A stretch of 60,246 nt of DNA from Lentisphaerota bacterium (GCA_015061695.1 SUWA01000005.1:1-60246), one strand, 5' to 3'; shown: positions 1-9,063, numbered from the stretch's first letter. Translations and numbers: made by a program. Notes: generated from the sequence alone by a model not told the origin.

Positions 1-2037
1 CTGACCTTCGCTCCAGCAGGGGCCGTTGTAGTGCTGACCCATTTCGTCACCGAGGAAACAACCGTTGCGCAGCGCTTCAGAAAAACGCGCTGCGCCGGGG
101 GCTTTGCAGTCGTAGTCGGTCAGCCGCCACGGGGGGATGGCGCTCAACTGGTCGGTGTAAGTAGCGTTCCAGCCGTAATATTGGGCGTAGGCCGGAGAGA
201 ACTTGCGGTGGATATCCAGCATTGCCGCCGGCTTCATCCGCAGCTGCCAGGTCATAGTGTTGTAGGGGCAGATGGTGAAATTATCATAGCGGAATTCCGG
301 CGAAAGACCGGTGATCGCCATGTGGTTGTCGTAAGGACCCACGCGCTTGAAAAGTTTGCGCATTTCCTGCACAAAACGGCGGTAGCCTTCGTTGCCGCCC
401 ATATCAGGAGAAGCGTCAAAAGTACGGCTCAAACGGTGGAAGTTTGCCGCGGGGATGTGGGAGCTTTCGGTATGATACCGCACAAACATATCGCGTGCGC
501 CGTAGGCGTGCAAATGCCGCATGAATTTAAGTTCATCGTCCATACTGCGTTCGATGCCGATGCTGTAAGAACGGGTCATGTAGATAAGGTGCCGGGTCTC
601 TTCATAGAACTTGCTCTTGGGGTTGGGGATCCGGGGCATGACGCTTTCCACGGAGGGCGCAACGGTAATGCGGATCCGTTCGTAAGGTGCGTTGCGGTAG
701 CCGTTGGTTTTGGGCATATAAAGCGCGCCGCCGGTCAGACGGGCGGAATCAGCATCCATAACTTTGGCCAGTTCCGGCGCACCTTCCGTGCGGGGGCAGC
801 CGTGGGATTCGATCCGGTAGGGCTTTTCGTCGACCAGCGCCGAAGCCGCACTGTAATACCAGTCAAAAAATACCGACATAAGGTAGTCATCGGTCGCCAG
901 CAAGTGCAGATTATCGCGGTCGTTGCTCAAGTTGGCAAGGGTGAACAAGCGAGGATTGGCAACCTTGTCAGCATAGCCGGCATCCACCGAAAGGACTGAC
1001 AGCGATTCGCTGCGGACTTCGGCAGTCAGTGTGCGGTGGTCGAGGGTAAAAGAGAGTTCAAAGTCCAGTTTTCTGCCGTGTTTTTCCCAGCGCCAGAAAG
1101 TGCGCAGTCTGCCGTTGTAGAAGACCGTGGAGCGCAAAGTGGCTTTGATTTCAGGATCGTTGGGGGCAAACTCTGTACCCAGCACTTTGGCGCGCAAGCC
1201 GCCGTTCTGCGCCGGATAAAAGGCATCTTTGCCATCCACTGAACAGGTTATATCGCTCAAAGTACCGCTTTTCGGCGTGTAAGTATAAACGACTTTGCCC
1301 TCTTTATCTGAACAGCTGAAAGTGTAGCTTTTGCCGTCGGCAGATTTGACGGCTTCCACCTTGGCGTTGGCATCCTGATGGCGCGGGATCAACCCTTTGG
1401 GGTCGTGGGGGAAGGTTTGCCAGTTGGTGGTATCGGGCAGCGAACTTATATCATCGCGCTTGAAGGCCCCGAAGGTATCGAAGTGCAAAAAGTTGCCCAC
1501 GCCTTTTTCCGGGAACTTGAAACGCAGTGCTTTGACTGTTACCGGGAATTTGACATCATAAGGCAGCATGGCGATCGTGTTTGCCCACCAGCAAGTGCCG
1601 CCCCAATAGCTGGCGTTGCTGGGAATGAGCATAAACTCTTTGCCTTCGCCGTCAACACAGACTATGCGCTGATCGACAAACGCGCCATTGAGTGCGCCGA
1701 TGATCCAGAATTCAAAACCTTCGACTTCGCCGGCTTTTTCAAAAACCAGCGGCTTGCGCAGTTCGAGGAAAAATTCGCCCGCTTTTTTGATGTCCAGCCG
1801 ATAAGAGCGGTGGCCGAAACAAGTGTATTCATCCGAGAGCGAGAGTTTGGCTTGATCGCCTTTGGCTTTGAACGCACGCATACCATTCCGGTCGGCCGAA
1901 ATCAGCACCGGGCAGCGGGGCTGGACTTCGCCTTTGATCACTTCCCACGGGCGGGTCATTGCGGGCGGGACATGGCTTTCGGCACAGGCAAAAGATGCAC
2001 AAAGAGCGAGCCCCAAGGTCATTGAGGTGATTTTCAT
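1..2037 (-). CDS. Secreted protein of unknown function, glycosidase-like, C-terminus cut by window edge
   Basis: The frame is open for 679 codons from the ATG at 2037 to the left edge, so the C-terminus is missing. The N-terminus (MKITSMTLGLALCASFACAE) is a signal peptide, so the product is exported. Residues of roughly 30-300 look beta-rich. The later part (NHMAITGLSPEF, YTDQLSAIPPW) resembles the loops of large TIM-barrel glycosidase-like proteins, but I cannot name a family. It is the last visible gene of a minus-strand unit (GntR regulator, two pseudopilins, this gene) and starts 42 bp after the second pseudopilin. A role in degrading or binding a glycan is inferred from context. Confidence 0.8.
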   Translation of the reverse strand, partial: MKITSMTLGLALCASFACAESHVPPAMTRPWEVIKGEVQPRCPVLISADRNGMRAFKAKGDQAKLSLSDEYTCFGHRSYRLDIKKAGEFFLELRKPLVFEKAGEVEGFEFWIIGALNGAFVDQRIVCVDGEGKEFMLIPSNASYWGGTCWWANTIAMLPYDVKFPVTVKALRFKFPEKGVGNFLHFDTFGAFKRDDISSLPDTTNWQTFPHDPKGLIPRHQDANAKVEAVKSADGKSYTFSCSDKEGKVVYTYTPKSGTLSDITCSVDGKDAFYPAQNGGLRAKVLGTEFAPNDPEIKATLRSTVFYNGRLRTFWRWEKHGRKLDFELSFTLDHRTLTAEVRSESLSVLSVDAGYADKVANPRLFTLANLSNDRDNLHLLATDDYLMSVFFDWYYSAASALVDEKPYRIESHGCPRTEGAPELAKVMDADSARLTGGALYMPKTNGYRNAPYERIRITVAPSVESVMPRIPNPKSKFYEETRHLIYMTRSYSIGIERSMDDELKFMRHLHAYGARDMFVRYHTESSHIPAANFHRLSRTFDASPDMGGNEGYRRFVQEMRKLFKRVGPYDNHMAITGLSPEFRYDNFTICPYNTMTWQLRMKPAAMLDIHRKFSPAYAQYYGWNATYTDQLSAIPPWRLTDYDCKAPGAARFSEALRNGCFLGDEMGQHYNGPCWSEGQ

Positions 2038-2079
2038 GGAATTTATCCTGTTTTATTATATATTTTTTTGATTGGTCAG

Positions 2080-2838
2080 TTATTTGGCAACCGGTTCCCA
2101 GCGGCGGCTTTTCAGCCAGCCCAGGTCGTTGAATTCAGTTGCATTGAGCGCTGCAACGTGGCCGTCGGCAAACACCACATTGCCGCGTCCGGCATGGGGC
2201 AGGGCCACTGCGCCTTCGCCGCCGGCAAAATCCGCCGGAACTGCGGTACGCGTGGCGTAGAACCATTGACCCAGTTTGGCCGTAATGCACTTGGTATCCG
2301 AAATCAGGTTGAATTCATTGGGCTGGAACGGCTGTTTGTTCAGCTTGAGCGGCGTTTGCACGCGGTCATAAGGACCGTTAGCCAGCTGCTGGCCGTGGAT
2401 CTTGATCGCTGCACCGTTGATTTTTACAAAATCGCCCCAGAATCCTTTGAGGTGCCAGGTGCCGTAACTCTGCATGTCGGTGTAAAAGTTGCCGTACATC
2501 TTGTCCGGCCGGTCAGGGCAGGCAAAGATACCCCGGTTGCTGTCGCCGGGGTAATCGGCGTAACCGTTTTCGATCAAAAGACTCTTCCAGGTGGCGGCCG
2601 CACCGTGGCGCGGATCGGTCCACCCTTTGGTGTTGGTGCGCGATCCGGGCGAAAAAGCATCGTTGTCGTCAGCATACATGGCCGTGGCAACGTGGAGTTC
2701 TTTGAGGTTGACCGAACACTTGCTGTTGTCGGACACGCCGGAAGCGTGTACCATGAGTTGCGGCAATACTGCCAGAGTCAGCAATCCGCACACCGCCGCA
2801 GCGATCAGATCAGAAAGTGTAAAATTGTGTTTCGGCAT
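2080..2838 (-). CDS. Pseudopilin-like H-X9-DG protein with degenerate prepilin leader
   Basis: 252 residues. The C-terminal part ends with HAGRGNVVFADG, an exact H-X9-DG motif, followed by a short tail, as in the pseudopilins common in Lentisphaerota and Planctomycetes. The leader reads NFTLSDLIAAAV instead of [12 protein letters not shown]: the usual Glu at +5 of the mature protein is Asp and the next hydrophobic block is atypical, although a membrane helix remains (residues of about 10-30). It starts 21 bp after a canonical paralog and shares with it the segments YADYPGD/YMPYPGD and [16 protein letters not shown]. It may be a non-processed or accessory partner of that pilin. Confidence 0.85.
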   Translation of the reverse strand: MPKHNFTLSDLIAAAVCGLLTLAVLPQLMVHASGVSDNSKCSVNLKELHVATAMYADDNDAFSPGSRTNTKGWTDPRHGAAATWKSLLIENGYADYPGDSNRGIFACPDRPDKMYGNFYTDMQSYGTWHLKGFWGDFVKINGAAIKIHGQQLANGPYDRVQTPLKLNKQPFQPNEFNLISDTKCITAKLGQWFYATRTAVPADFAGGEGAVALPHAGRGNVVFADGHVAALNATEFNDLGWLKSRRWEPVAK

Positions 2839-2859
2839 AACAAACTATCCCTGAAGCTA

Positions 2860-3594
2860 TTACGGTTTATACAGAGTGGTGCTGGCCCAGCCGAGTTCGT
2901 TATATTTGCCTTCGTTGACGCTTTCGGCGTGGCCGTCAGCAAAGACGCTGTTGGCATTTTTGCCGTGGCGCAGCGCGATCTTGGCTGTACCTGCCGATTC
3001 GCTGTAAGCGGGCCAGCGGCAGATGTAAAAAGATTCGGCGTATTTTTCAGTTTCGTGCTTGCTGTCGCTGACCATGGGGAAGTCGGCGGGACTCATGGTA
3101 CTGCCGTCTTTTTTCAACATGGTGTGGATCTTGTCGTAAGGCGAAGTGGTGTTTTGCTGACCGATAAGTTTGATTTCGCTGCCTTTGAAGTTGATGAATC
3201 CACCCCAGTAGCCTTTACTCATGGTAGCGCCATAGCACTGTTCGTCAGCGTAAAAATCGGTATAAAGACTGGTCGCAGCACTGGGGCAGCCGAACGGACC
3301 GATTTTGTCATCGCCGGGGTACGGCATATAACCGCCGTTCCACATAAAGTTTTTCCACATGGGATAAACGCCCTGTTCATCTTTCCAGAGAAAAGCGCGC
3401 ACGGCGGGGCCGAAGTCCTTGTTATCACCGGCATAGCTGATATAAGCCAGACCGATTTGTTTGAGGTTGCTTATACAGTTGGCGCTGCGGGCGCGTTCAC
3501 GCGCCGCACTCAAGGCCGGCAGCAGCATGGCGGCAAGAATCGCAATAATGGCGATCACAACCAGAAGCTCGATCAGAGTAAAATGCTTTTTCAT
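2860..3594 (-). CDS. Prepilin-type pseudopilin, H-X9-DG family
   Basis: 244 residues. The N-terminus [20 protein letters not shown] is a textbook type IV prepilin/pseudopilin cleavage and methylation site followed by the hydrophobic assembly helix. The body carries the conserved [20 protein letters not shown] stretch, and the C-terminus has [12 protein letters not shown] (H-X9-DG). In this family the protein is expected to be processed by a prepilin peptidase and to sit in the cell envelope; the exact task is unknown. It lies between the GntR regulator upstream and a second, degenerate pseudopilin downstream on the same strand, so the three probably form one transcription unit. Confidence 0.95.
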   Translation of the reverse strand: MKKHFTLIELLVVIAIIAILAAMLLPALSAARERARSANCISNLKQIGLAYISYAGDNKDFGPAVRAFLWKDEQGVYPMWKNFMWNGGYMPYPGDDKIGPFGCPSAATSLYTDFYADEQCYGATMSKGYWGGFINFKGSEIKLIGQQNTTSPYDKIHTMLKKDGSTMSPADFPMVSDSKHETEKYAESFYICRWPAYSESAGTAKIALRHGKNANSVFADGHAESVNEGKYNELGWASTTLYKP

Positions 3595-3618
3595 TTTTTT
3601 TTGTTACCTTAAAGTTTG

Positions 3619-3651
3619 ATTGATTGTTTATTGACTGTTTATTGACTGTTT
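3619..3651. repeat. Three tandem 11-bp repeats (ATTGAYTGTTT)
   Basis: Units at 3619-3629 (ATTGATTGTTT), 3630-3640 and 3641-3651 (both ATTGACTGTTT) stand directly end to end in the leader between the GntR gene and the first pseudopilin gene. The 11-bp period puts the copies on about the same face of the helix, so a protein site is possible; a chance duplication is equally possible. Confidence 0.6.
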
Positions 3652-3726
3652 CTGAACTTTTCCGGATCCTTTTTGCCTGTGCGTCCTCTTTCGCCCCAGG
3701 TGGTTATGATGTTGATATTTATCGGT

Positions 3727-4770
3727 TTATTGATCTTTGTTGCTTATAACGTGCCAATTGATCTCCGGCGGCGGCAGCAGTTTGAGTCCGCTTTGCTTTT
3801 TGCCGCCGAGTTGGCTTTTCAAAGTCTGCCACAGTTCTCCGGCCAGCGCGTCGTAGGAAAATTCCACCGGCAGAAAATCCGGTTCCGGCAGTTCGCCTTT
3901 GCCGGTTCCGGCCAGAATCACCCGGCCGGTCAGTTCCGGCCGCATACCGTTGAGCAGGGCCTGCGCAAATTTCATGCCGTGGTGAAAACAGATCACAGCT
4001 TCAGGAGTATCGTTTTGCGCAAAGATGCTTTCAAACTGTTTGGCTATGCGCGCTTCTTTAGGTATACAAACATCCGCTTCGCAGGCGCCGGAGATCCACT
4101 GTTCCGGCACGGTCAGCTGTTTCTGCTTGAGAAATTCGCGGAATTCGTGCTTTACCGCTTCGGAAATACGTTCCGAACAGATCGTAAACGAGAGCGCTAT
4201 CTTGCGGAAACCTCTTTTATAAAGACCTTCCGTCAGTTTACGCATCAGCAGGGCGTGGTCAAAGTCCACACATGGCAGCTCCCGGCCGCGGCCGAGGTTG
4301 GCAGTTACCACCGGCAGCTCAAAATTTTTCAAACAGCGGTCAATGGCTAAATCGCTGGTGCCGTAAAGCGAGATGTATCCGTCGGCCCAGCCGTAGCGCC
4401 ACAATGCAGAATTTTCGTCCTGACACACTTTGTCGGGTACATCAATAAAAACAGCTTCGTAATCATCGCTTTCGATCCGGCGGCGCAGTGACTGCACAAG
4501 CACATCGCTGGAATTACCTTTGCGGAAGTTGCAGAATACTCCGATCACCCGCGATTGAGGACGGTGTACAATGCGCATACAGCGGGTGCTGTCGGCCACA
4601 ATCAGAGTGCGTTGGGTCAGGAGTTCCAGCGCCTTTTGGATGGTGCGCAAGGATACATTGTATTCTGCGGCCAGTTCGCGCACTGTCGGCAGCCGGTCAT
4701 AATAGACCTTGCCGGTGATTTTGCCGGTCAGCTGGTCGGCGATTTCAACATATTTCCCGTTAGATTTCAT
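3727..4770 (-). CDS. GntR-type regulator with periplasmic-binding-protein effector domain
   Basis: 347 residues from the ATG at 4770, which has GAGG about 6 nt upstream; an in-frame GTG at 4806 has no well-placed ribosome site. The winged-helix region (residues of about 1-65) contains LPTVRELAAEYNVSLRTIQK, the GntR recognition pattern. From about residue 75 (SRVIGVFCNF) the protein continues with a LacI/sugar-binding type effector domain, as in the AraR/LacI-like subfamily of GntR regulators. It probably senses a sugar and controls the pseudopilin/secreted-protein genes downstream. Its own promoter at 4815-4843 lies next to a palindrome (4862-4875), compatible with autoregulation. Confidence 0.9.
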   Translation of the reverse strand: MKSNGKYVEIADQLTGKITGKVYYDRLPTVRELAAEYNVSLRTIQKALELLTQRTLIVADSTRCMRIVHRPQSRVIGVFCNFRKGNSSDVLVQSLRRRIESDDYEAVFIDVPDKVCQDENSALWRYGWADGYISLYGTSDLAIDRCLKNFELPVVTANLGRGRELPCVDFDHALLMRKLTEGLYKRGFRKIALSFTICSERISEAVKHEFREFLKQKQLTVPEQWISGACEADVCIPKEARIAKQFESIFAQNDTPEAVICFHHGMKFAQALLNGMRPELTGRVILAGTGKGELPEPDFLPVEFSYDALAGELWQTLKSQLGGKKQSGLKLLPPPEINWHVISNKDQ

Positions 4771-4814
4771 CACTGCCTCATTGTTTTCGGGGCAAAAAAT
4801 CCCCACTCCCTATA

Positions 4815-4843
4815 AAGATACATCAAAAAAACGCTTTTGTCAA
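4815..4843 (-). promoter_or_regulatory. Promoter of the GntR regulator
   Basis: On the minus strand a perfect TTGACA (4843-4838) and TATCTT (4820-4815) are separated by 17 bp. The spacer is nearly the same as in the promoter at 20142-20169: both read TTGACAAAAGC, then a T run, then GATGTAT. Confidence 0.7.
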
Positions 4844-4861
4844 GGGGCGAATATAAAAAAA

Positions 4862-4875
4862 TATACAATTGTATA
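4862..4875. promoter_or_regulatory. Palindrome TATACAATTGTATA, candidate GntR operator
   Basis: A perfect 14-bp palindrome lies 19 bp upstream of the -35 box of the GntR gene. Its position and symmetry fit a dimeric regulator site. A related but imperfect sequence (GTTGTATACTTTTGTAT) stands before the similar promoter at 20142. Confidence 0.4.
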
Positions 4876-5001
4876 CTCTGCGGACGGATTGGAGCCTTAT
4901 AAGTTCGGCAATGTGCGGGCGGTGTGAAATACTTGCCGCCGGGTACATGGCGTTGGCAAACGCAGTCGGGGCGGGCAAATGCCGCATGAAGGCTGCAAGC
5001 A

Positions 5002-5039
5002 ATCAGAGCTGTTGCAAAACGTTTTGCAACAGCTCTGAT
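5002..5039. repeat. 38-bp perfect palindrome with GTTGCAAAAC/GTTTTGCAAC core
   Basis: The sequence is its own reverse complement over 38 bp, centred between 5020 and 5021, with the arms meeting at CAAAACGTTTTG. It sits 8 bp after the stop codon of the minus-strand gene at 5047-6876. There is no T run, so it is not a standard terminator, though it would form a strong hairpin. The same 10-bp arm recurs in the hairpin at 58481. Confidence 0.8.
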
Positions 5040-5046
5040 CGGTGAT

Positions 5047-6876
5047 TTATTTCATCATTTCTCTGGCAAAGTAGGGTTTTACCTGCACAAAGTTGACCAT
5101 CAGCCGGGTGCCGGGTTTTTCCTGACTTTTGCGGTCGGTCAGCTTGAGCATTACTTCGGACTTTTTGGGGACAAAGATGATGCGGTGCAAATTGGCGCGG
5201 CTGAAATCGGCAGTATCGCGGTAGCGGTGTTTTTCGCGCCGGTCGATGTAAAGCCCCTGATACTTGATTTCGGCTTCGGATGGGTCGATTTCGGCATAAA
5301 TACCGTAGTCGCGCGGATTGTTGACCTTGTTGACTGCATCGTCATAACTGCCGGCAACATAATGCAGTACATACGGTTTGCCGGGGGTCAGATTTTCCAT
5401 ATTCTGCTGAATGATGTTGACCCCATCGGCACTTCTGGTCATGACCGCGACCGTATCGCCATTGTAAGGTATGCCGTCGGCACTTTTGGTGCTGCCCCAG
5501 CGGCACTGCATCAAATAGCCGTGATCTTTGACCGCATCCTGCCGGATGGAGTCCTTTTCGGCGGGGAAAACTTCCCACGAACTCAAGTCGCGCAAAAAGT
5601 CGCCGTTGTTCAATATACCGGGGCGGTAGCTGAATCCATATTCATGCGAAAGCATAGTCTTTTTGCCCTCCACAAAGTAGTGGCGCAGCAGCAAAAGACT
5701 CCAACGCTGCAATTCTTCCTGACAGTAATTACCGCCCCAGTAGCCGACCAGCCCCAGATCTTTGCACGCCGTGTGATTGGCAATGGTGTACATCTGCCAG
5801 TCCAGATAATACTTGTAATCGACTTCCGGCACGACTTCCTGCGTCAGGATCGGCATGGCGTTAAAGTTGCCCAGCACAATACCGTAATGCGGCGCCAAAC
5901 CGGGGATTTCGCGCAGGATCGAGGCGGCATCTTCAGCGATGCGCCGTTCGATAAACGCCTTGGCTTCGGCTTCGGTTTCTTTGCTTTCCAGATAAACTTC
6001 GGTCATCAGCCGGCCCTTGCCGGAGGGCGGATTGGCACACAAACGGGCAAAAGCCAACTGCTCGGGCTTTTCGGTATATTTTACGCCGTAACTCCAGGTG
6101 TACATGCGTTTGTTCTGCGGATTTTTCACCAGTTTGAGCGCTTTCCCGTAATCGCGGTAGCCCATGGAGCCGTCAGGATTTTTGAAGTCGAATTCATCGA
6201 CCGTAAAACCGTCAAAAATCTCCATATCCAACTTGGACTGCACGTTGGCAGCAAAAACCTCCACCTTGTGCTGGCTGACCGGGTGCGAGGCTGTGTTGAA
6301 AAATATCTTGCGGCCCGCCTGCCGGTAAAGCTGCTGCTGTTCAATTGTCAGCGCGGCCGGTGCCAGCAAGTTGGTGGAACTCAAAAGCTGTTCGCCGATC
6401 TGTTCCCAGTGATCGCTGCCATCCAGCACTTCCATACCGCCGACATTGGCGGGGGCGTAGTAGTAGATTTCGGGGATCTTGTTCAGGTGCTTGAGCGATA
6501 ACTCTACTTGCGGGTCGCGGTCGGCACTTTCGGCTTTCACAGTGTATTTGCCCGGCGGCAGTTCCCGCATGAATTCCTGATTTTTGAGCAGAAAATCTTT
6601 GCCGGAAGCAACCTCTTTGCCGTTGCACTGCATCTGAAAATTCTTTACCGGCGTACTGAATTGCAGAAACACCCACTGTTCGGCAGAAAGCGTAAACTCC
6701 ACCGTCAATTGGCCGCCGCGGGCCCTGGTCATGTAAGTTATGGTTTGTACCAGATTGTTCAGCCGTTGAGATTGACTGAAAGTCCGGACATTGATTTTTT
6801 GAACCGGAGCGGCGGTACTGATATTGGCAGCAGCAAAAATACCGGCGAGCAGCGGAAAAACGGCGAGCTTTTTCAT
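5047..6876 (-). CDS. Secreted protein, putative TIM-barrel carbohydrate-active protein
   Basis: 609 residues with a signal peptide (MKKLAVFPLLAGIFAAANIS). The ATG at 6876 follows a GGAG site. The middle (about 170-430) contains FDGFTVDEFDF and LVGYWGGNYC and reads like a catalytic (beta/alpha) barrel. The last 170 residues (from GILNNGDFLRDLSSWEVFP) resemble a carbohydrate-binding jelly-roll of the kind often appended to secreted glycosidases. I do not recognise a numbered family. The gene follows a LacI regulator by 30 bp on the same strand and is probably cotranscribed with it. Confidence 0.85.
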   Translation of the reverse strand: MKKLAVFPLLAGIFAAANISTAAPVQKINVRTFSQSQRLNNLVQTITYMTRARGGQLTVEFTLSAEQWVFLQFSTPVKNFQMQCNGKEVASGKDFLLKNQEFMRELPPGKYTVKAESADRDPQVELSLKHLNKIPEIYYYAPANVGGMEVLDGSDHWEQIGEQLLSSTNLLAPAALTIEQQQLYRQAGRKIFFNTASHPVSQHKVEVFAANVQSKLDMEIFDGFTVDEFDFKNPDGSMGYRDYGKALKLVKNPQNKRMYTWSYGVKYTEKPEQLAFARLCANPPSGKGRLMTEVYLESKETEAEAKAFIERRIAEDAASILREIPGLAPHYGIVLGNFNAMPILTQEVVPEVDYKYYLDWQMYTIANHTACKDLGLVGYWGGNYCQEELQRWSLLLLRHYFVEGKKTMLSHEYGFSYRPGILNNGDFLRDLSSWEVFPAEKDSIRQDAVKDHGYLMQCRWGSTKSADGIPYNGDTVAVMTRSADGVNIIQQNMENLTPGKPYVLHYVAGSYDDAVNKVNNPRDYGIYAEIDPSEAEIKYQGLYIDRREKHRYRDTADFSRANLHRIIFVPKKSEVMLKLTDRKSQEKPGTRLMVNFVQVKPYFAREMMK

Positions 6877-6906
6877 GTTTTTCTCCTTACATATATAAAA
6901 AGTGTT

Positions 6907-7875
6907 TTATTGATCTTTCGATTCAGATGCCGGCGGGGCAATGCTGTGGCCGGGCCGGTAGATGTAGTCGACCGAAAACTCGGATTTGCCGGGGGGATTG
7001 CCGTTGCAGATGTCGTTAAGGATATTCACTGCTTTGGCGGCGATCCCGGAATAATCCTGCCGGTAGACCTCCCAATCGGCAAAGCTCAAATCGTGTTCGC
7101 CGGTGGTCCAGCAGGCAATCGAAATATCTTCCGGCACCCGGAGCCGCAATATCTGTACAGCCTGTGCCAGCAGCGGCGTGATGCGTTCGCTGGTGCAAAT
7201 GATCCCGGTAACGCCCTTGTCGATGATCCGCTGGAGCATCAGCACGGTATCAAAGGGGTTGTCGCCCCAGTTGCTGTCCAGCACCAGATCAAAATTCATT
7301 TTTTTTGCCAGTTCGGTCAAACGCTGATCGCGGCGCTGGGCATTCTGGTTGTTTTCGCGGAAATCCACCGTTACGCGGGCGATCTTGCGGTGGCCGGCAT
7401 TGTACAAACTGCGTACCGCCTGTTCAACGGCGGCGGCGTCATTGGTAGTTACCGAATAGAGTTTATCCAGCCAGTTGTAATGAGTATTTATACAGATCAG
7501 CGGGCAGGAAAATTTTTGGGGCCACTCTTTTTCCAGACCGTTTTCGCTCAACAGCGAGATCGCGCCCTGCAGCGGGATCTCCTCCAACAGTTCCAACATG
7601 CCCGGAGTGATGATGAACGAGCGGAAACCCTGATTGTACAGTTCGCTCTGCAAAGCCTGCAGCATGTTGGAAAAATAGACCCCGAATCCGAACGTGATCA
7701 CCGCCACATTGCGGCATTTGTGCTGATAGTTGCACGCATCGGCCAACTGAATGATTTTTTTGCGCGTGGCACTGCTGATGCGCTGCGACCCGGCCAGCGC
7801 CCGCGATACGGTCGAAATGGAAAAACCCGATTTTTCAGCAATGTGCTGCAAGGTAGTTTGTTTTTTGGTCATCAT
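6907..7875 (-). CDS. LacI-family transcriptional regulator
   Basis: About 322 residues from the ATG at 7875 (a second ATG follows at 7872), with GGGAG upstream; longer in-frame extensions lack support. The first 55 residues carry the LacI helix-turn-helix and hinge pattern TLQHIAEKSGFSISTVSRAL. The rest is a sugar-binding effector domain (GVTGIICTSE, RVPEDISIACW). It faces the pseudopilin/glycosidase run and likely controls it, with the phased TTGC boxes at 7941-7964 between the divergent promoters as the candidate site. The ligand cannot be read from sequence. Confidence 0.93.
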   Translation of the reverse strand: MMTKKQTTLQHIAEKSGFSISTVSRALAGSQRISSATRKKIIQLADACNYQHKCRNVAVITFGFGVYFSNMLQALQSELYNQGFRSFIITPGMLELLEEIPLQGAISLLSENGLEKEWPQKFSCPLICINTHYNWLDKLYSVTTNDAAAVEQAVRSLYNAGHRKIARVTVDFRENNQNAQRRDQRLTELAKKMNFDLVLDSNWGDNPFDTVLMLQRIIDKGVTGIICTSERITPLLAQAVQILRLRVPEDISIACWTTGEHDLSFADWEVYRQDYSGIAAKAVNILNDICNGNPPGKSEFSVDYIYRPGHSIAPPASESKDQ

Positions 7876-7905
7876 TTTTTTGTTTCTCCCGGAATTACCA
7901 AGGCT

Positions 7906-7933
7906 AATATAGCCATATTTCCGGAAAAAGCAA
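7906..7933 (-). promoter_or_regulatory. Promoter of the LacI regulator
   Basis: On the minus strand TTGCTT (7933-7928) and TATATT (7911-7906) are 16 bp apart, about 30 bp before the start codon. It diverges from the promoter at 7997-8025. Confidence 0.5.
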
Positions 7934-7940
7934 TGATTTT

Positions 7941-7964
7941 TTGCGCTTTTTTGCATAAAATTGC
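7941..7964. promoter_or_regulatory. Three TTGC boxes in 10-bp phase, copy 1
   Basis: TTGC occurs at 7941, 7951 and 7961, each at the start of a 10-bp unit (TTGCGCTTTT, TTGCATAAAA, TTGCATTTTC). The third box lies 36 bp before the TTGAAA -35 box at 7997. The same layout occurs at 9008-9031. Helical phasing at a fixed promoter distance suggests binding of an activator or of the LacI regulator. Confidence 0.6.
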
Positions 7965-7996
7965 ATTTTCAGGTCTGAAAAATGCCCTTGACACTA

Positions 7997-8025
7997 TTGA
8001 AAAATTTTTTATTATCCAGTATAAT
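7997..8025 (+). promoter_or_regulatory. Promoter of pseudopilin/glycosidase run
   Basis: TTGAAA (7997-8002) and a perfect TATAAT (8020-8025) are separated by 17 bp. A 160-nt leader follows before the pseudopilin start. Confidence 0.75.
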
Positions 8026-8186
8026 AGTTGACAGAAAGAGTATTCCGGCCATGTAACGGTATCTACCGAAGACTCGATCAGGGGTCAACGGCATGTCCGC
8101 CGGGGACGGTACGCCGGAAGAAAAAGTGTAAAAAGATAAAAATCAAGTATAAAACCAGAAACCTTATCAAAAAAGGAGATGCTGAA

Positions 8187-8894
8187 ATGAAAAAACAATT
8201 CACCCTCATCGAACTTTTGGTGGTAATTGCCATCATCGCCATTCTGGCGGCCATGCTGCTGCCGGCCTTGAGTGCCGCGCGTGAACGCGCCCGCGCTGCC
8301 AGTTGTGTAGCCAACCTCAAGCAGTTGGCGTTGGCCCAGACCATGTATTGCGATGCCAACAAAGACTGGCTGCCGCTTTTCAAGCGCCCCGGCAGCGATA
8401 GCTATATGAACCGTATGTGGCACATGTCGATCCATGAATACATCAGCCCGGATAAAGATCTGACCTACGAAGCCAAGAGCAAAGTTTTCCTTTGCCCCTC
8501 CGCAACCGGTGCGGATGCCGAAGGTAACAACTTCCATGTAAGTTATGCCACTCCGCAGTATCTCGGCGCCACCAACGACGGTAAGAGTTGGGATTACAAT
8601 GACAAATATACCGGCCGCAATCTGGCTGCTGTAGATAATCCTGCCAGCGCACTCTATTGCATCGACAACGATTTTAATACTTCGCGTGCGCTGGGTTGGT
8701 ACGGTATGCCTGACGGTAATGCCGGAATCCTTATCTACAAGGACGCATTCCGCCACAGCAAAGTTATGAACGGCTCCTGGATCGACGGCCACGTTTCCAG
8801 TGGTCAGGCTACCCAATGGTACGGCTCGGCAAAGAACTACGGCTTCAATGCTGATTTCTGCAACGAAGATGCTCTGAATTGGATGATCGACTGA
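8187..8894 (+). CDS. Prepilin-type pseudopilin, H-X9-DG family
   Basis: 235 residues starting at the ATG at 8187, preceded by AAAGGAG. The leader [20 protein letters not shown] is canonical, the [19 protein letters not shown] segment follows, and [12 protein letters not shown] gives an exact H-X9-DG. It should be processed by a prepilin peptidase and act in the envelope, as a pilus or secretion-system subunit or a surface-bound factor. It is the first gene after the promoter at 7997; a strong terminator at 8921 separates it from the glycosidase operon, which has its own similar promoter. Separate but co-regulated expression is likely. Confidence 0.95.
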   Translation: MKKQFTLIELLVVIAIIAILAAMLLPALSAARERARAASCVANLKQLALAQTMYCDANKDWLPLFKRPGSDSYMNRMWHMSIHEYISPDKDLTYEAKSKVFLCPSATGADAEGNNFHVSYATPQYLGATNDGKSWDYNDKYTGRNLAAVDNPASALYCIDNDFNTSRALGWYGMPDGNAGILIYKDAFRHSKVMNGSWIDGHVSSGQATQWYGSAKNYGFNADFCNEDALNWMID

Positions 8895-8920
8895 TCCATC
8901 GGGTTTGCAGTAACTTTTCA

Positions 8921-8955
8921 AGCCTGTTCCGGCGTGTGCCGGAGCAGGCTTTTTT
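8921..8955 (+). terminator. Rho-independent terminator after pseudopilin
   Basis: AGCCTGTTCCGG pairs with CCGGAGCAGGCT around a short loop and is followed by a T run ending at 8955. It lies 27 bp after the stop codon. Confidence 0.85.
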
Positions 8956-9007
8956 GCTGTACGCCGTCATCTTTTCGGGGGAGGCAACCCGTGCCCGACT
9001 ATTCTTT

Positions 9008-9031
9008 TTGCATAGTTTTGCACACATTTGC
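9008..9031. promoter_or_regulatory. Three TTGC boxes in 10-bp phase, copy 2
   Basis: TTGC stands at 9008, 9018 and 9028. The third box is 36 bp upstream of the TTGAAA at 9064, exactly as at 7961/7997. This indicates that the glycosidase operon and the pseudopilin gene are controlled by the same factor. Confidence 0.6.
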
Positions 9032-9063
9032 ATTTTTATGCCGCATAAAATGGCGAAAAAGTG

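Larger units (their letters stand above)
4815..4988. repeat. Duplicated upstream block, copy A (with 20016-20169)
   Basis: Read on the minus strand, this stretch starts with CATGCGGCATTTGCCCGCC and ends in the TTGACAAAAGC promoter. The block at 20016-20169 starts with CATGCGGCATGTGCCGCC, goes on with a shared CGACT-GCGTTTGC, and ends in the same promoter. The distance from CATGCGGCAT to TTGACA is 145 bp here and 126 bp there. The middle is less alike. Confidence 0.5.

Noticed and set aside
2068-3612. 514-codon plus-strand open frame
   Set aside because: Antisense to two pseudopilins with conserved leaders and H-X9-DG boxes.
3601-3660. Short repeats as a CRISPR array
   Set aside because: Only three 11-bp units without spacers; no CRISPR repeats or cas genes were seen in the window.
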